Assembly (NCBI GenBank): GCA_964649815.1
Contig: CAZYQC010000046.1
Location: forward strand, 1-26,269
DNA from: G013214665 sp964649815
Lineage (GTDB): Bacteria > Pseudomonadota > Alphaproteobacteria > Rhodobacterales > Rhodobacteraceae
Length of the DNA: 26,269 nt
Direction: 5' to 3'
Shown here: positions 1 through 6,028 of the stretch, piece after piece
Layout of the letters: each line of letters opens with the position of its first letter
Position numbering within the stretch: position 1 is the first letter of the stretch
The notes under the pieces: model-generated
The model's input: only the letters and a program-made list of their open reading frames with translations
Told to the model about the DNA's origin: nothing
Database searches by the model: none
Program-made: the position numbers and the translations under genes

Positions 1-256
1 CATGTCAAAATCCATCGCCTACGCGGTGGCCTCGCGCGGGATTACCGTCAACGTCGTCGCACCCGGCTTTATTGCGACCGCCATGACCGACAAGCTGACC
101 GATGACCAGAAAAGCGGCATCCTGGGCCAAGTGCCAGCGGGCCGGATGGGAGATCCCGCCGAAATCGCGTCTGCGGTTCTCTATTTGGCCAGCCCAGAGG
201 CCGCTTACGTGACCGGGTCGACCTTGCACGTCAACGGCGGCATGGCCATGTTCTAA
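1..256 (+). CDS. fabG: 3-oxoacyl-ACP reductase FabG, C-terminal part (5' truncated by window)
   Basis: This is the last 84 residues of a short-chain dehydrogenase/reductase that reduces 3-oxoacyl-ACP with NADPH in type II fatty acid synthesis in the cytoplasm. The reading frame is open to the window edge. The ATG at 2 is not a real start: the visible MSKS is the usual helix after the missing YxxxK active site. The segment ITVNVVAPGFIATAMT is the typical SDR stretch that closes the cofactor pocket, and the end (YVTGSTLHVNGGMAMF) is the classic FabG C-terminus with the tetramer-forming tail. It lies 181 bases upstream of acpP on the same strand, the usual fab order, which supports FabG over another SDR. 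The Rossmann motif and catalytic Ser/Tyr/Lys are outside the window and cannot be checked. Confidence 0.93.
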   Translation, partial: MSKSIAYAVASRGITVNVVAPGFIATAMTDKLTDDQKSGILGQVPAGRMGDPAEIASAVLYLASPEAAYVTGSTLHVNGGMAMF

Positions 257-272
257 ACACGCATCGCGACGC

Positions 273-300
273 TTGCCATCTTGCAAAGATGTGCTAAGAG
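273..300 (+). promoter_or_regulatory. candidate acpP promoter with small hairpin
   Basis: A TTGCCA box at 273-278 is followed after 16 bases by TAAGAG at 295-300, a weak sigma70-like arrangement upstream of acpP. Overlapping it is a perfect 6-bp inverted repeat (CATCTT at 277-282, AAGATG at 286-291) with a 3-base loop. This could instead be a weak transcription end for fabG, or both. acpP is usually transcribed at high level from its own promoter, so a promoter in this gap is expected, but its exact position is a guess. Confidence 0.35.
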
Positions 301-437
301 GCGCGCAGATTTCCAGCGGGGCGGGTGCGTCCGTTGCCGCAATCACCGCCCCTTTGGGCACTTATAAGCTTACCCAACACTGAGGGTGAGAAACACTTCA
401 GGGCTAACGCAAGGCCCGCAGGACAAAGGACGAGGAC

Positions 438-671
438 ATGAGCGATATCGCCGACCGCGTGAAGAAAATTGTTGTAGAGCACCTTGGCGTGGAAGAAGAA
501 AAGGTCGTCGAAGGCGCGTCCTTCATCGACGATCTGGGCGCAGACAGCCTGGACACGGTTGAGCTGGTCATGGCGTTCGAAGAAGAGTTCGGCATCGAAA
601 TCCCGGATGACGCAGCAGAGACCATCCAATCCTTTGGCGACGCGGTCAAATTCATCTCTGACGCAAGCTAA
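438..671 (+). CDS. acpP: acyl carrier protein AcpP
   Basis: This 77-aa acidic protein is the acyl carrier of fatty acid synthesis; it carries growing acyl chains on a 4'-phosphopantetheine arm between Fab enzymes in the cytoplasm. The phosphopantetheine attachment site is Ser37 within GADSLDTVELVM. The three-helix ACP pattern and C-terminal IQSFGDAVKFI are full length for bacterial AcpP. The start at 438 is set by the family N-terminus (MSDIADRVKKIV) and a purine-rich AAGGACGAGG just upstream. It follows fabG and is closed by a strong terminator. The next gene is a GNAT enzyme, not fabF, which commonly follows acpP. Confidence 0.98.
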   Translation: MSDIADRVKKIVVEHLGVEEEKVVEGASFIDDLGADSLDTVELVMAFEEEFGIEIPDDAAETIQSFGDAVKFISDAS

Positions 672-695
672 GTTTTTCTGACATTTGTCAGAGTG

Positions 696-731
696 AACGG
701 CACCTTTGATCCAAAAGGTGCCGTTTTTCTT
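696..731 (+). terminator. rho-independent terminator of acpP
   Basis: A perfect 12-bp inverted repeat (AACGGCACCTTT at 696-707 with AAAGGTGCCGTT at 714-725) with a 6-base loop is followed by a T-rich tract. It starts 24 bases after the acpP stop codon. It also argues against the upstream-most possible start (706) for the following acetyltransferase gene, which would lie inside this hairpin. Confidence 0.92.
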
Positions 732-837
732 TGGGCGCTCAACATTTGCTTGCAGCCAGCCGGGCCGCTGCGGCACAGTGCAACAAGAGGGCAGAAAATG
801 CCCCAGACCCAGAGCATATCGAACAGGCCCGCCCCCT

Positions 838-1362
838 TTGTCGCGCACCATCCCCACGATCAACACCGCGCGCCTCACCTTGCGCGCCATGAGGCCCGAC
901 GATTTTGACCGCTATGCCGAGATCTGGGCCGACCACGGCGTGGTACGCTACATCACCGGCACGCCCATGACCCGGCCAGAGGCCTGGTCCTCTTTTTTGC
1001 GCAACGCAGGCTATTGGCACATGACTGGCCTTGGCCAATGGGGCATCGAAAGCCACAAAGCCCCCGGTCTGATCGGTCAGGCGGGGTTCTTCCAATCCAT
1101 GCGCGAACACGGCCCCGATTTCGACGCCCACCCCGAAGCAGGCTGGGTCCTCGCGCCCGAAGCGCACGGGTTTGGCTACGGATGGGAGGCCGTCGCCGCC
1201 GCGCATGATTGGTTCGATCGCGTCATCACCGGACCACTTGTCGCGCAAATCGTGCCTGACAATGATCCCTCTATGCGCCTGGCCCATCGTTTGGGCTATG
1301 TGCCGATGCGCAGGGTGGGCGATGTGACGCTGATGATCCGAAAATCGCCGCCTCTCGACTAG
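838..1362 (+). CDS. GNAT family N-acetyltransferase (start uncertain, possible frameshift)
   Basis: A Gcn5-related acetyltransferase of the RimJ/RimL-like type, which would move an acetyl group from acetyl-CoA to an amine or protein N-terminus; substrate unknown. Family marks are the opening strand TINTARLTLR, the acetyl-CoA loop PEAHGFGYG before helix AVAAAHDWF, and the closing NDPSMRLAHRLGY. A TTG start at 838 gives 174 aa, normal for the family, but has no clear ribosome binding site. An ATG at 798 has a good one (AGAGG, 786-790) but lies one frame off; losing one base in the C run at 832-836 would join it to the GNAT frame. In-frame starts at 706 or 778 would add family-atypical residues, and 706 lies inside the acpP terminator. 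Function class is sure; the 5' end is not. Confidence 0.8.
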   Translation: MSRTIPTINTARLTLRAMRPDDFDRYAEIWADHGVVRYITGTPMTRPEAWSSFLRNAGYWHMTGLGQWGIESHKAPGLIGQAGFFQSMREHGPDFDAHPEAGWVLAPEAHGFGYGWEAVAAAHDWFDRVITGPLVAQIVPDNDPSMRLAHRLGYVPMRRVGDVTLMIRKSPPLD

Positions 1363-1459
1363 TCGCGCGCCCCCGCTTTGTTGAGAAAATCGACCATGCC
1401 GTGTATGATACGGCCTAGGCCCGTGCACACAGCACGGCCTCATTGACGGGGGATCAGAT

Positions 1460-2203
1460 ATGCAGATTTATCCAACGCTCGAACTGCTCGACGGCGGGCC
1501 GGTGTCGCTCCAGCGTGGCGATATCGATAACCCCAGCCGCTTTCACGTCGATCCAGTCGAAACGGCCCGCTCTTGGGCGGCAGCAGGCGCGTCCTGGCTG
1601 CACGTCACCGATTTCGACGCCATCGAAGGGCGCGACACCAACGCAGACCTCGTCGAACGCCTCCTGCGCGAGGTGGGCCTGCCAATCCAATTGGGCGGCG
1701 GCATTCGGACGATTGAATCGGCGGAATATTGGATCGACAAAGGCGCAGGCCGCATCGTGATCGGCACCTTGGCGACCTTGCGCCCCGATGATGTCAAAGC
1801 CTTGGCCAAACGGTATCCCGATCAAATCGTGCTGGCCGTCGACGTCTGGCGCGGCGAGGTGATGCGCGACGGATGGCGCCACGGCTCCGCCCTGCAGCCG
1901 CAGGCCCTGATCGAGGCGTTCAATGCCGAACCGCTTGCCGCCATGCTCATCACCGATATCGACAGCGACGTCGACGACACCGAAGCCCAGCTCGGCGTGA
2001 TCTCAGGCCTGGCCGAAATCGCCCGCCCGCCGGTCATCGCCTCCGGCGTATTGCGCAGCGCCGATGACGTGGCGCGCCTGAAATATGTCCCTCATGTAGA
2101 CGGCGCCCTCTTGGGCCGCGCGCTCTTTTCCAAGACCCTCGGCCTCGAAGAGGCGCTGTCGATTGCACAGCCCAACCCTGAACCGGTGGCAGACTTCATC
2201 TAA
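1460..2203 (+). CDS. HisA-like TIM-barrel protein (ProFAR isomerase paralogue)
   Basis: A 247-aa beta/alpha barrel of the HisA/HisF family. HisA isomerises the aminoaldose ProFAR to PRFAR in histidine synthesis. The phosphate-binding loops are visible: GGGIRT (79-84) in the first half and ASGVLRS in the second. Against canonical HisA, the general-base Asp8 of the AIDL motif is Glu8 here (TLEL), while the Asp of strand 5 (Asp128, in VDVWRG) and the Thr/Asp pair near 165-166 are kept. A strong ribosome binding site (GGGGGATC, 1447-1454) fixes the start. It stands alone, without hisB, hisH or hisF, so a second HisA-like enzyme beside a normal his-operon copy is likely, but that operon is not in view. 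A role other than histidine synthesis is possible. Confidence 0.82.
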   Translation: MQIYPTLELLDGGPVSLQRGDIDNPSRFHVDPVETARSWAAAGASWLHVTDFDAIEGRDTNADLVERLLREVGLPIQLGGGIRTIESAEYWIDKGAGRIVIGTLATLRPDDVKALAKRYPDQIVLAVDVWRGEVMRDGWRHGSALQPQALIEAFNAEPLAAMLITDIDSDVDDTEAQLGVISGLAEIARPPVIASGVLRSADDVARLKYVPHVDGALLGRALFSKTLGLEEALSIAQPNPEPVADFI

Positions 2204-2216
2204 CCACCCTGCCTGG

Positions 2217-2267
2217 CTTCTTTTGGATCAAAATACTCCCGGGGGTCTGGGGGCGGCGCCCCCAGTC
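2217..2267 (+). repeat. Rhodobacteraceae-type intergenic repeat with GC hairpin
   Basis: The unit CTTCTTTTGGATCAAAATAC is followed by a C/G-rich run and a perfect hairpin (CTGGGGGC at 2247-2254, GCCCCCAG at 2258-2265). Two related copies occur near 19.65-19.75 kb. It sits between two convergent genes, so the hairpin may act as a terminator for one or both. Confidence 0.75.
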
Positions 2268-2317
2268 CAACGCGGCCAATAAGGGGCTCCCCCCAGCCGC
2301 GCAAACCTGACCCATAT

Positions 2318-4243
2318 TCACGCCCGCTTGAGATCGTCCTCGCGGTTAGAGAGCTGGAACTCCAGCTCTTTTTCCAGCGACTTCGCCTTGGCGACATAGG
2401 CCTGGTTCTCGCTGGGCGGTATGTTGGGGTCCCACAATTGCGCAAGTTCCCGCACGGCGACGCGGTCATGCTGGTAAAACACCCGTTCGGCCTCAGCGGC
2501 TTCCCATTCGCTCAGACCCAGGCGCTCTAACGCATAGCGACCGGCCCGCAACGAGCTGTCGAACATCTCGCGCACAATATCGTCCGCGCCCGCTTGATAC
2601 AGCCGATAGACGCTGACCCGATCATAGGCGCGCGCGATGATGTGCAAATCCGGGCGCAGCTTGCGCGCGTAAGAAACCAACCGAACCGCTGCTTCTTTGT
2701 CGTCAAGCGCGACAACCAGGATGCGCGCATCCGCAATGCCCGCGGCGCGCAAGATGTCGGGGCGGCTGGGATCGCCCAGAAAGCCCTTATAGCCAAATCG
2801 GCGCATCAGCGCGATGGTTTCCATGTCGTGATCCAGAACCACCGTCTTAAAGCCCGAGGCCTGCACGAGACGGTTCACGATTTGCCCAAAACGGCCGATG
2901 CCCGCGATGATGACGGGGCCATCCTCGTCGATCTCATCGGGTTCATGCGCCTCGGCGCCGCCGCCATCCATGCCGCTTGAGATCACGTCGTACATAATGA
3001 ACAAAAGCGGCGTGATCAGCATCGAGAGCGCAATCACCAACAACAGCGTCTCGGCCACATCGTTCGGAATAACGCCTTGGCCCACTGAAAATGACAGCAG
3101 CACAAATCCAAATTCGCCCGCCTGGGCAAGCCCCAAGGCAAAGAGCCACCGGTCCCGTCCGCGCAGCTTGAACGCGGTGCCCAGAATCCAGAGGATCGCG
3201 AACTTGATCGCGATGATCATGATCGCGATGCCAACGATATTCAGCGCATTCGAAAAGAGCAGCGTAAAGTTGATCCCAGCCCCGACCGTGATGAAAAAGA
3301 GCCCCAAGAGCAGCCCCTTAAAGGGCTCCAGGTCGGTTTCCAGCTCGTGCCTGAATTCTGAATTCGCCAGCACCACACCCGCCAGAAACGCACCCAATGC
3401 AGGCGACAGCCCGACCAGCATCATAAGGAAGGAAATACCCACGACGATCATCAGCGCCAGCGCGGTGTACATCTCTCTGAGATTGGCGGAATGGATATAG
3501 CGAAAGAGAGGGCGGGTCAGGAAGATACCGGCCAGAATGACGGCCGCGATCGCCGCGATGGTGACCAGCGTCACGCCCCAGGGCGGCAACCCGTCAACCA
3601 AGCTCAGCGCAACATCGTGATGACCACCGCCGTGATCCCCGTGGCTGCCACCATGCCCGCTGTGATCGTCATGTTCTCCGCCGGTTCGCGACAACGACCC
3701 ATCCGGGTTTGCAACGATTTGCGTGGGCAAGGTCACAACCAAAAGCGGCAAGAAGGCCAGGATCGGAATAACCGCGATATCTTGGGTCAAAAGAACGGAA
3801 AACGTCGACCGTCCCCCGCCGGTTTGCATCAACCCTTTCTCGGCCAGGGTCTGTAGAACAATCGCTGTGGAACTCAGCGCAAGGGTCAAGCCGATCGCCA
3901 ATGCGACGCCAAACGGCTGATTATAGGCCAAAGCGAGCCCCATCAGGGCCAGGGTCGACAGGATCACCTGTAATCCCCCCAAGCCCAACAATTTGTGCCG
4001 CATGTCCCACAAGGCGCGCGGATCAAGCTCTAGCCCGATCAGAAAGAGCATCATGACAACGCCAAATTCAGCGAAATGCTGAAGGTCCGCTGTTTCGGAG
4101 CCGACAAGGCCAAGGATGGGGCCGATCAAAATGCCTGCCGCCAGATATCCCAGAACCGATCCAAGCCCCAGGCGCGCAGCAATCGGCACCGCAATCACAG
4201 CGGCGGTCAGATAAATTGACGCCTGATAAAGAAAACCTTCCAC
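2318..4243 (-). CDS. monovalent cation:proton antiporter-2 (CPA2/KefB-KefC-like)
   Basis: A 641-aa inner-membrane antiporter of the CPA2 family that exchanges K+ or Na+ for protons. Residues 1-420 hold about 12 hydrophobic helices of the Na+/H+ exchanger fold, with the conserved LTQDIAVIP motif (Gln154/Asp155). Residues 442-560 form a TrkA-N (RCK) regulatory domain with the nucleotide-binding GIGRFGQIVNRLV; the remainder is a charged tail. An insert at 188-210 between helices carries eight histidines with Asp/Gly and is unusual. The GTG start at 4243 is supported by AGAGGAA about 8 bases upstream; the N-terminus MEGFLYQASIYL matches the family. It follows the Lrp gene on the same strand after 42 bases and could be cotranscribed. 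Whether glutathione gates it, as in KefC, cannot be told from sequence. Confidence 0.9.
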   Translation of the reverse strand: MEGFLYQASIYLTAAVIAVPIAARLGLGSVLGYLAAGILIGPILGLVGSETADLQHFAEFGVVMMLFLIGLELDPRALWDMRHKLLGLGGLQVILSTLALMGLALAYNQPFGVALAIGLTLALSSTAIVLQTLAEKGLMQTGGGRSTFSVLLTQDIAVIPILAFLPLLVVTLPTQIVANPDGSLSRTGGEHDDHSGHGGSHGDHGGGHHDVALSLVDGLPPWGVTLVTIAAIAAVILAGIFLTRPLFRYIHSANLREMYTALALMIVVGISFLMMLVGLSPALGAFLAGVVLANSEFRHELETDLEPFKGLLLGLFFITVGAGINFTLLFSNALNIVGIAIMIIAIKFAILWILGTAFKLRGRDRWLFALGLAQAGEFGFVLLSFSVGQGVIPNDVAETLLLVIALSMLITPLLFIMYDVISSGMDGGGAEAHEPDEIDEDGPVIIAGIGRFGQIVNRLVQASGFKTVVLDHDMETIALMRRFGYKGFLGDPSRPDILRAAGIADARILVVALDDKEAAVRLVSYARKLRPDLHIIARAYDRVSVYRLYQAGADDIVREMFDSSLRAGRYALERLGLSEWEAAEAERVFYQHDRVAVRELAQLWDPNIPPSENQAYVAKAKSLEKELEFQLSNREDDLKRA

Positions 4244-4285
4244 AATCGATTCCTCTGCCTTGCCGTGATGGCTCTAACCTACCGC

Positions 4286-4741
4286 TTAGGTGGGCAAGGG
4301 GCCATCGCGCTTGAGTTGATCCATCACAATTTGGCTGTGAACCCGCGCGACTGCCGGATGAGGCAGCAAAACGTCATGCAGCAAGACGTTCAATGCAGGT
4401 AAGTCGGTGCAATAGACACGTAAAAGATAGTCCGCATCGCCCGTCATGGTCCAGACACTCGTGATTTCGGGCTGAGAATGCACCAAACGCGCAAAGCCTT
4501 TTGCAAATTCGGGTCCGTGTTGGCTGAGGTGGACCTGGACAAAGGCCTGGACACTCAGCCCCAGGCGCCGCGGATCCAATCGGGCGATATAGCCATCGAT
4601 ATAGCCCTCTGCCTCCAACCGTTGCCGGCGCCGCCCCACCTGACTGGCCGACAGGTTCAAACGTTCCGAGAGCTCTTGGGCGGTCAGATGCGCGTCTTGT
4701 TGCAACGCGGTCAGCAGTTTGAGGTCGATTGTATCCAGCAT
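4286..4741 (-). CDS. Lrp/AsnC family transcriptional regulator
   Basis: A 151-aa regulator. Residues 1-55 form the winged helix-turn-helix (DLKLLTALQQDAHLT, then SASQVGRRRQRLEAEGYI as recognition helix). Residues 65-145 form the RAM effector domain, with the usual WTMTGDADYLLRVYC strand. Family members bind amino acids and assemble into dimers and octamers. It is transcribed divergently from the hydroxyphenylpyruvate dioxygenase gene with 144 bases between starts, the arrangement expected for a local regulator that senses tyrosine, phenylalanine or a related metabolite; that is inference. No clear ribosome binding site precedes the ATG. Confidence 0.92.
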   Translation of the reverse strand: MLDTIDLKLLTALQQDAHLTAQELSERLNLSASQVGRRRQRLEAEGYIDGYIARLDPRRLGLSVQAFVQVHLSQHGPEFAKGFARLVHSQPEITSVWTMTGDADYLLRVYCTDLPALNVLLHDVLLPHPAVARVHSQIVMDQLKRDGPLPT

Positions 4742-4787
4742 GGTGCGTCAGAATTGCATGAACTGGTGGAAATATGCGAAAGGCGCG

Positions 4788-4819
4788 CGCAAAAGTCGAT
4801 AAGTATGCGTTATTTTGCG
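4788..4819. promoter_or_regulatory. inverted repeat in the Lrp/hppD divergent promoter region
   Basis: CGCAAAA (4788-4794) and TTTTGCG (4813-4819) are perfect inverted arms around an 18-base centre. Further TGCGAAA/TTTCCGCA-like half sites flank them (about 4774-4831). Lrp-type proteins bind AT-rich dyads of this general kind, so this is the likely operator region controlling both divergent genes. Binding is inferred from position and symmetry only. Confidence 0.45.
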
Positions 4820-4885
4820 AAGTTTCCGCATGTGCTTGCGCCTAAATTACCACCATGCCCCAAAAGATACACAGGAGATGCACGC

Positions 4886-5980
4886 ATGGGACCTTTTCCG
4901 CACGACGCCCCGAAATCCCAAATCACAGCAGAAAACCCTGCTGGGACCGACGGGTTTGAATTTGTCGAATTTGCGCATGAAGACCCACAAGCGCTGCGCG
5001 ATCTCTTTTCGACAATGGGCTACGCAAAAGTGGCCAAGCACAAATCCAAGAATATCGAACTTTGGCAACAAGGCGACATCACCTATGTCCTGAACGCCGA
5101 GCCAGATAGCTTTGGAGCGAACTTTGTTTCGGAACACGGGCCGTGTGCGCCATCGATGGGATGGCGGGTTGTTGACGCTCAGCACGCCTTTGAACGCGCT
5201 GTTTCGCTGGGCGCGTTCCCTTACGAAGGCGACGGCAAGGTTCTGGATGTGCCAGCAATCTACGGGATCGGCGGCTCGCTTTTGTATTTTGTCGATCAGT
5301 ACTACGACACGTCGCCTTACAACGACGAATATGACTGGCTGACGCAATCCAAGCCGCGGGGCGTCGGGTTCTACTACCTCGATCACCTGACCCACAACGT
5401 GTTCAAAGGCAACATGGACAAGTGGTTCGGATTTTACGGTGATCTCTTCAATTTCAAGGAAATCCGCTTTTTCGACATTGAGGGCAAGTTCACCGGGCTC
5501 TTCTCGCGGGCGCTGACCTCGCCTTGTGGGCGTATCCGTATTCCGATCAACGAAGACCGAGGCGAGACGGGCCAGATCGTGTCTTACCTGAAAAAGTACA
5601 ATGGCGAAGGCATTCAACACATCGCCGTCGGTGCGCGGGATATCTATGACGCGACGGATGCGATTGCTGACAATGGTCTCAAATTCATGCCGGCGCCGCC
5701 TGAAGCCTACTACGCGCTCAGCCATGATCGCGTTGTCGGCCACGAAGAGCCGCTGGACCGGATGAAGCGCCACGGTATCTTGATCGACGGCGAAGGCGTT
5801 GTTGACGGTGGCGAGACCAAAATCCTGCTGCAGATTTTCTCCAAAACGGTGATCGGACCGATCTTTTTTGAGTTTATCCAGCGCAAGGGCGATGACGGCT
5901 TTGGCGAAGGCAACTTTAAGGCGCTCTTTGAATCGATCGAACAAGAGCAGATCAATAACGGCGAAATCGCAGCGGAATAA
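4886..5980 (+). CDS. hppD: 4-hydroxyphenylpyruvate dioxygenase
   Basis: A 364-aa non-haem iron enzyme that converts 4-hydroxyphenylpyruvate and O2 to homogentisate and CO2, the second step of tyrosine catabolism, in the cytoplasm. It has the two vicinal-oxygen-chelate domains of the family. The iron ligands are visible in the C-terminal half: His167 (in YLDHLTHNV), His245 (in IQHIAVGARD) and Glu329 (in FFEFIQRKGDDGFG). The C-terminal FGEGNFKALFESIE is the family gating helix. The start at 4886 has AGGAG 8 bases upstream; earlier in-frame codons would run into the Lrp gene and add unrelated residues. Homogentisate dioxygenase and later steps are not next to it. The divergent Lrp-type gene is its probable regulator. 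Confidence 0.96.
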   Translation: MGPFPHDAPKSQITAENPAGTDGFEFVEFAHEDPQALRDLFSTMGYAKVAKHKSKNIELWQQGDITYVLNAEPDSFGANFVSEHGPCAPSMGWRVVDAQHAFERAVSLGAFPYEGDGKVLDVPAIYGIGGSLLYFVDQYYDTSPYNDEYDWLTQSKPRGVGFYYLDHLTHNVFKGNMDKWFGFYGDLFNFKEIRFFDIEGKFTGLFSRALTSPCGRIRIPINEDRGETGQIVSYLKKYNGEGIQHIAVGARDIYDATDAIADNGLKFMPAPPEAYYALSHDRVVGHEEPLDRMKRHGILIDGEGVVDGGETKILLQIFSKTVIGPIFFEFIQRKGDDGFGEGNFKALFESIEQEQINNGEIAAE

Positions 5981-6028
5981 GGCTGTGGTTCAAGCCTGAC
6001 GGCGTGCGGTGCGCGCGTCAGCCTTTTG
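5979..6028. terminator. possible bidirectional terminator between convergent genes
   Basis: AAGGCTG (5979-5985) pairs with CAGCCTT (6019-6025), with an alternative inner pairing CTGACG (5997-6002)/CGTCAG (6016-6021), followed by TT. It overlaps the stop codons of both convergent genes. The two pairings compete and the T tract is short, so this is tentative. Confidence 0.35.

Noticed and set aside
294..1443. minus-strand frames of 198 and 234 residues opposite acpP and the acetyltransferase
   Set aside because: They overlap certain plus-strand genes and a terminator and have no recognisable motifs.
4847..5944. 365-residue open frame on the minus strand opposite hydroxyphenylpyruvate dioxygenase
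   Set aside because: It covers the dioxygenase almost completely and has no recognisable domain. The plus-strand gene has all iron ligands.
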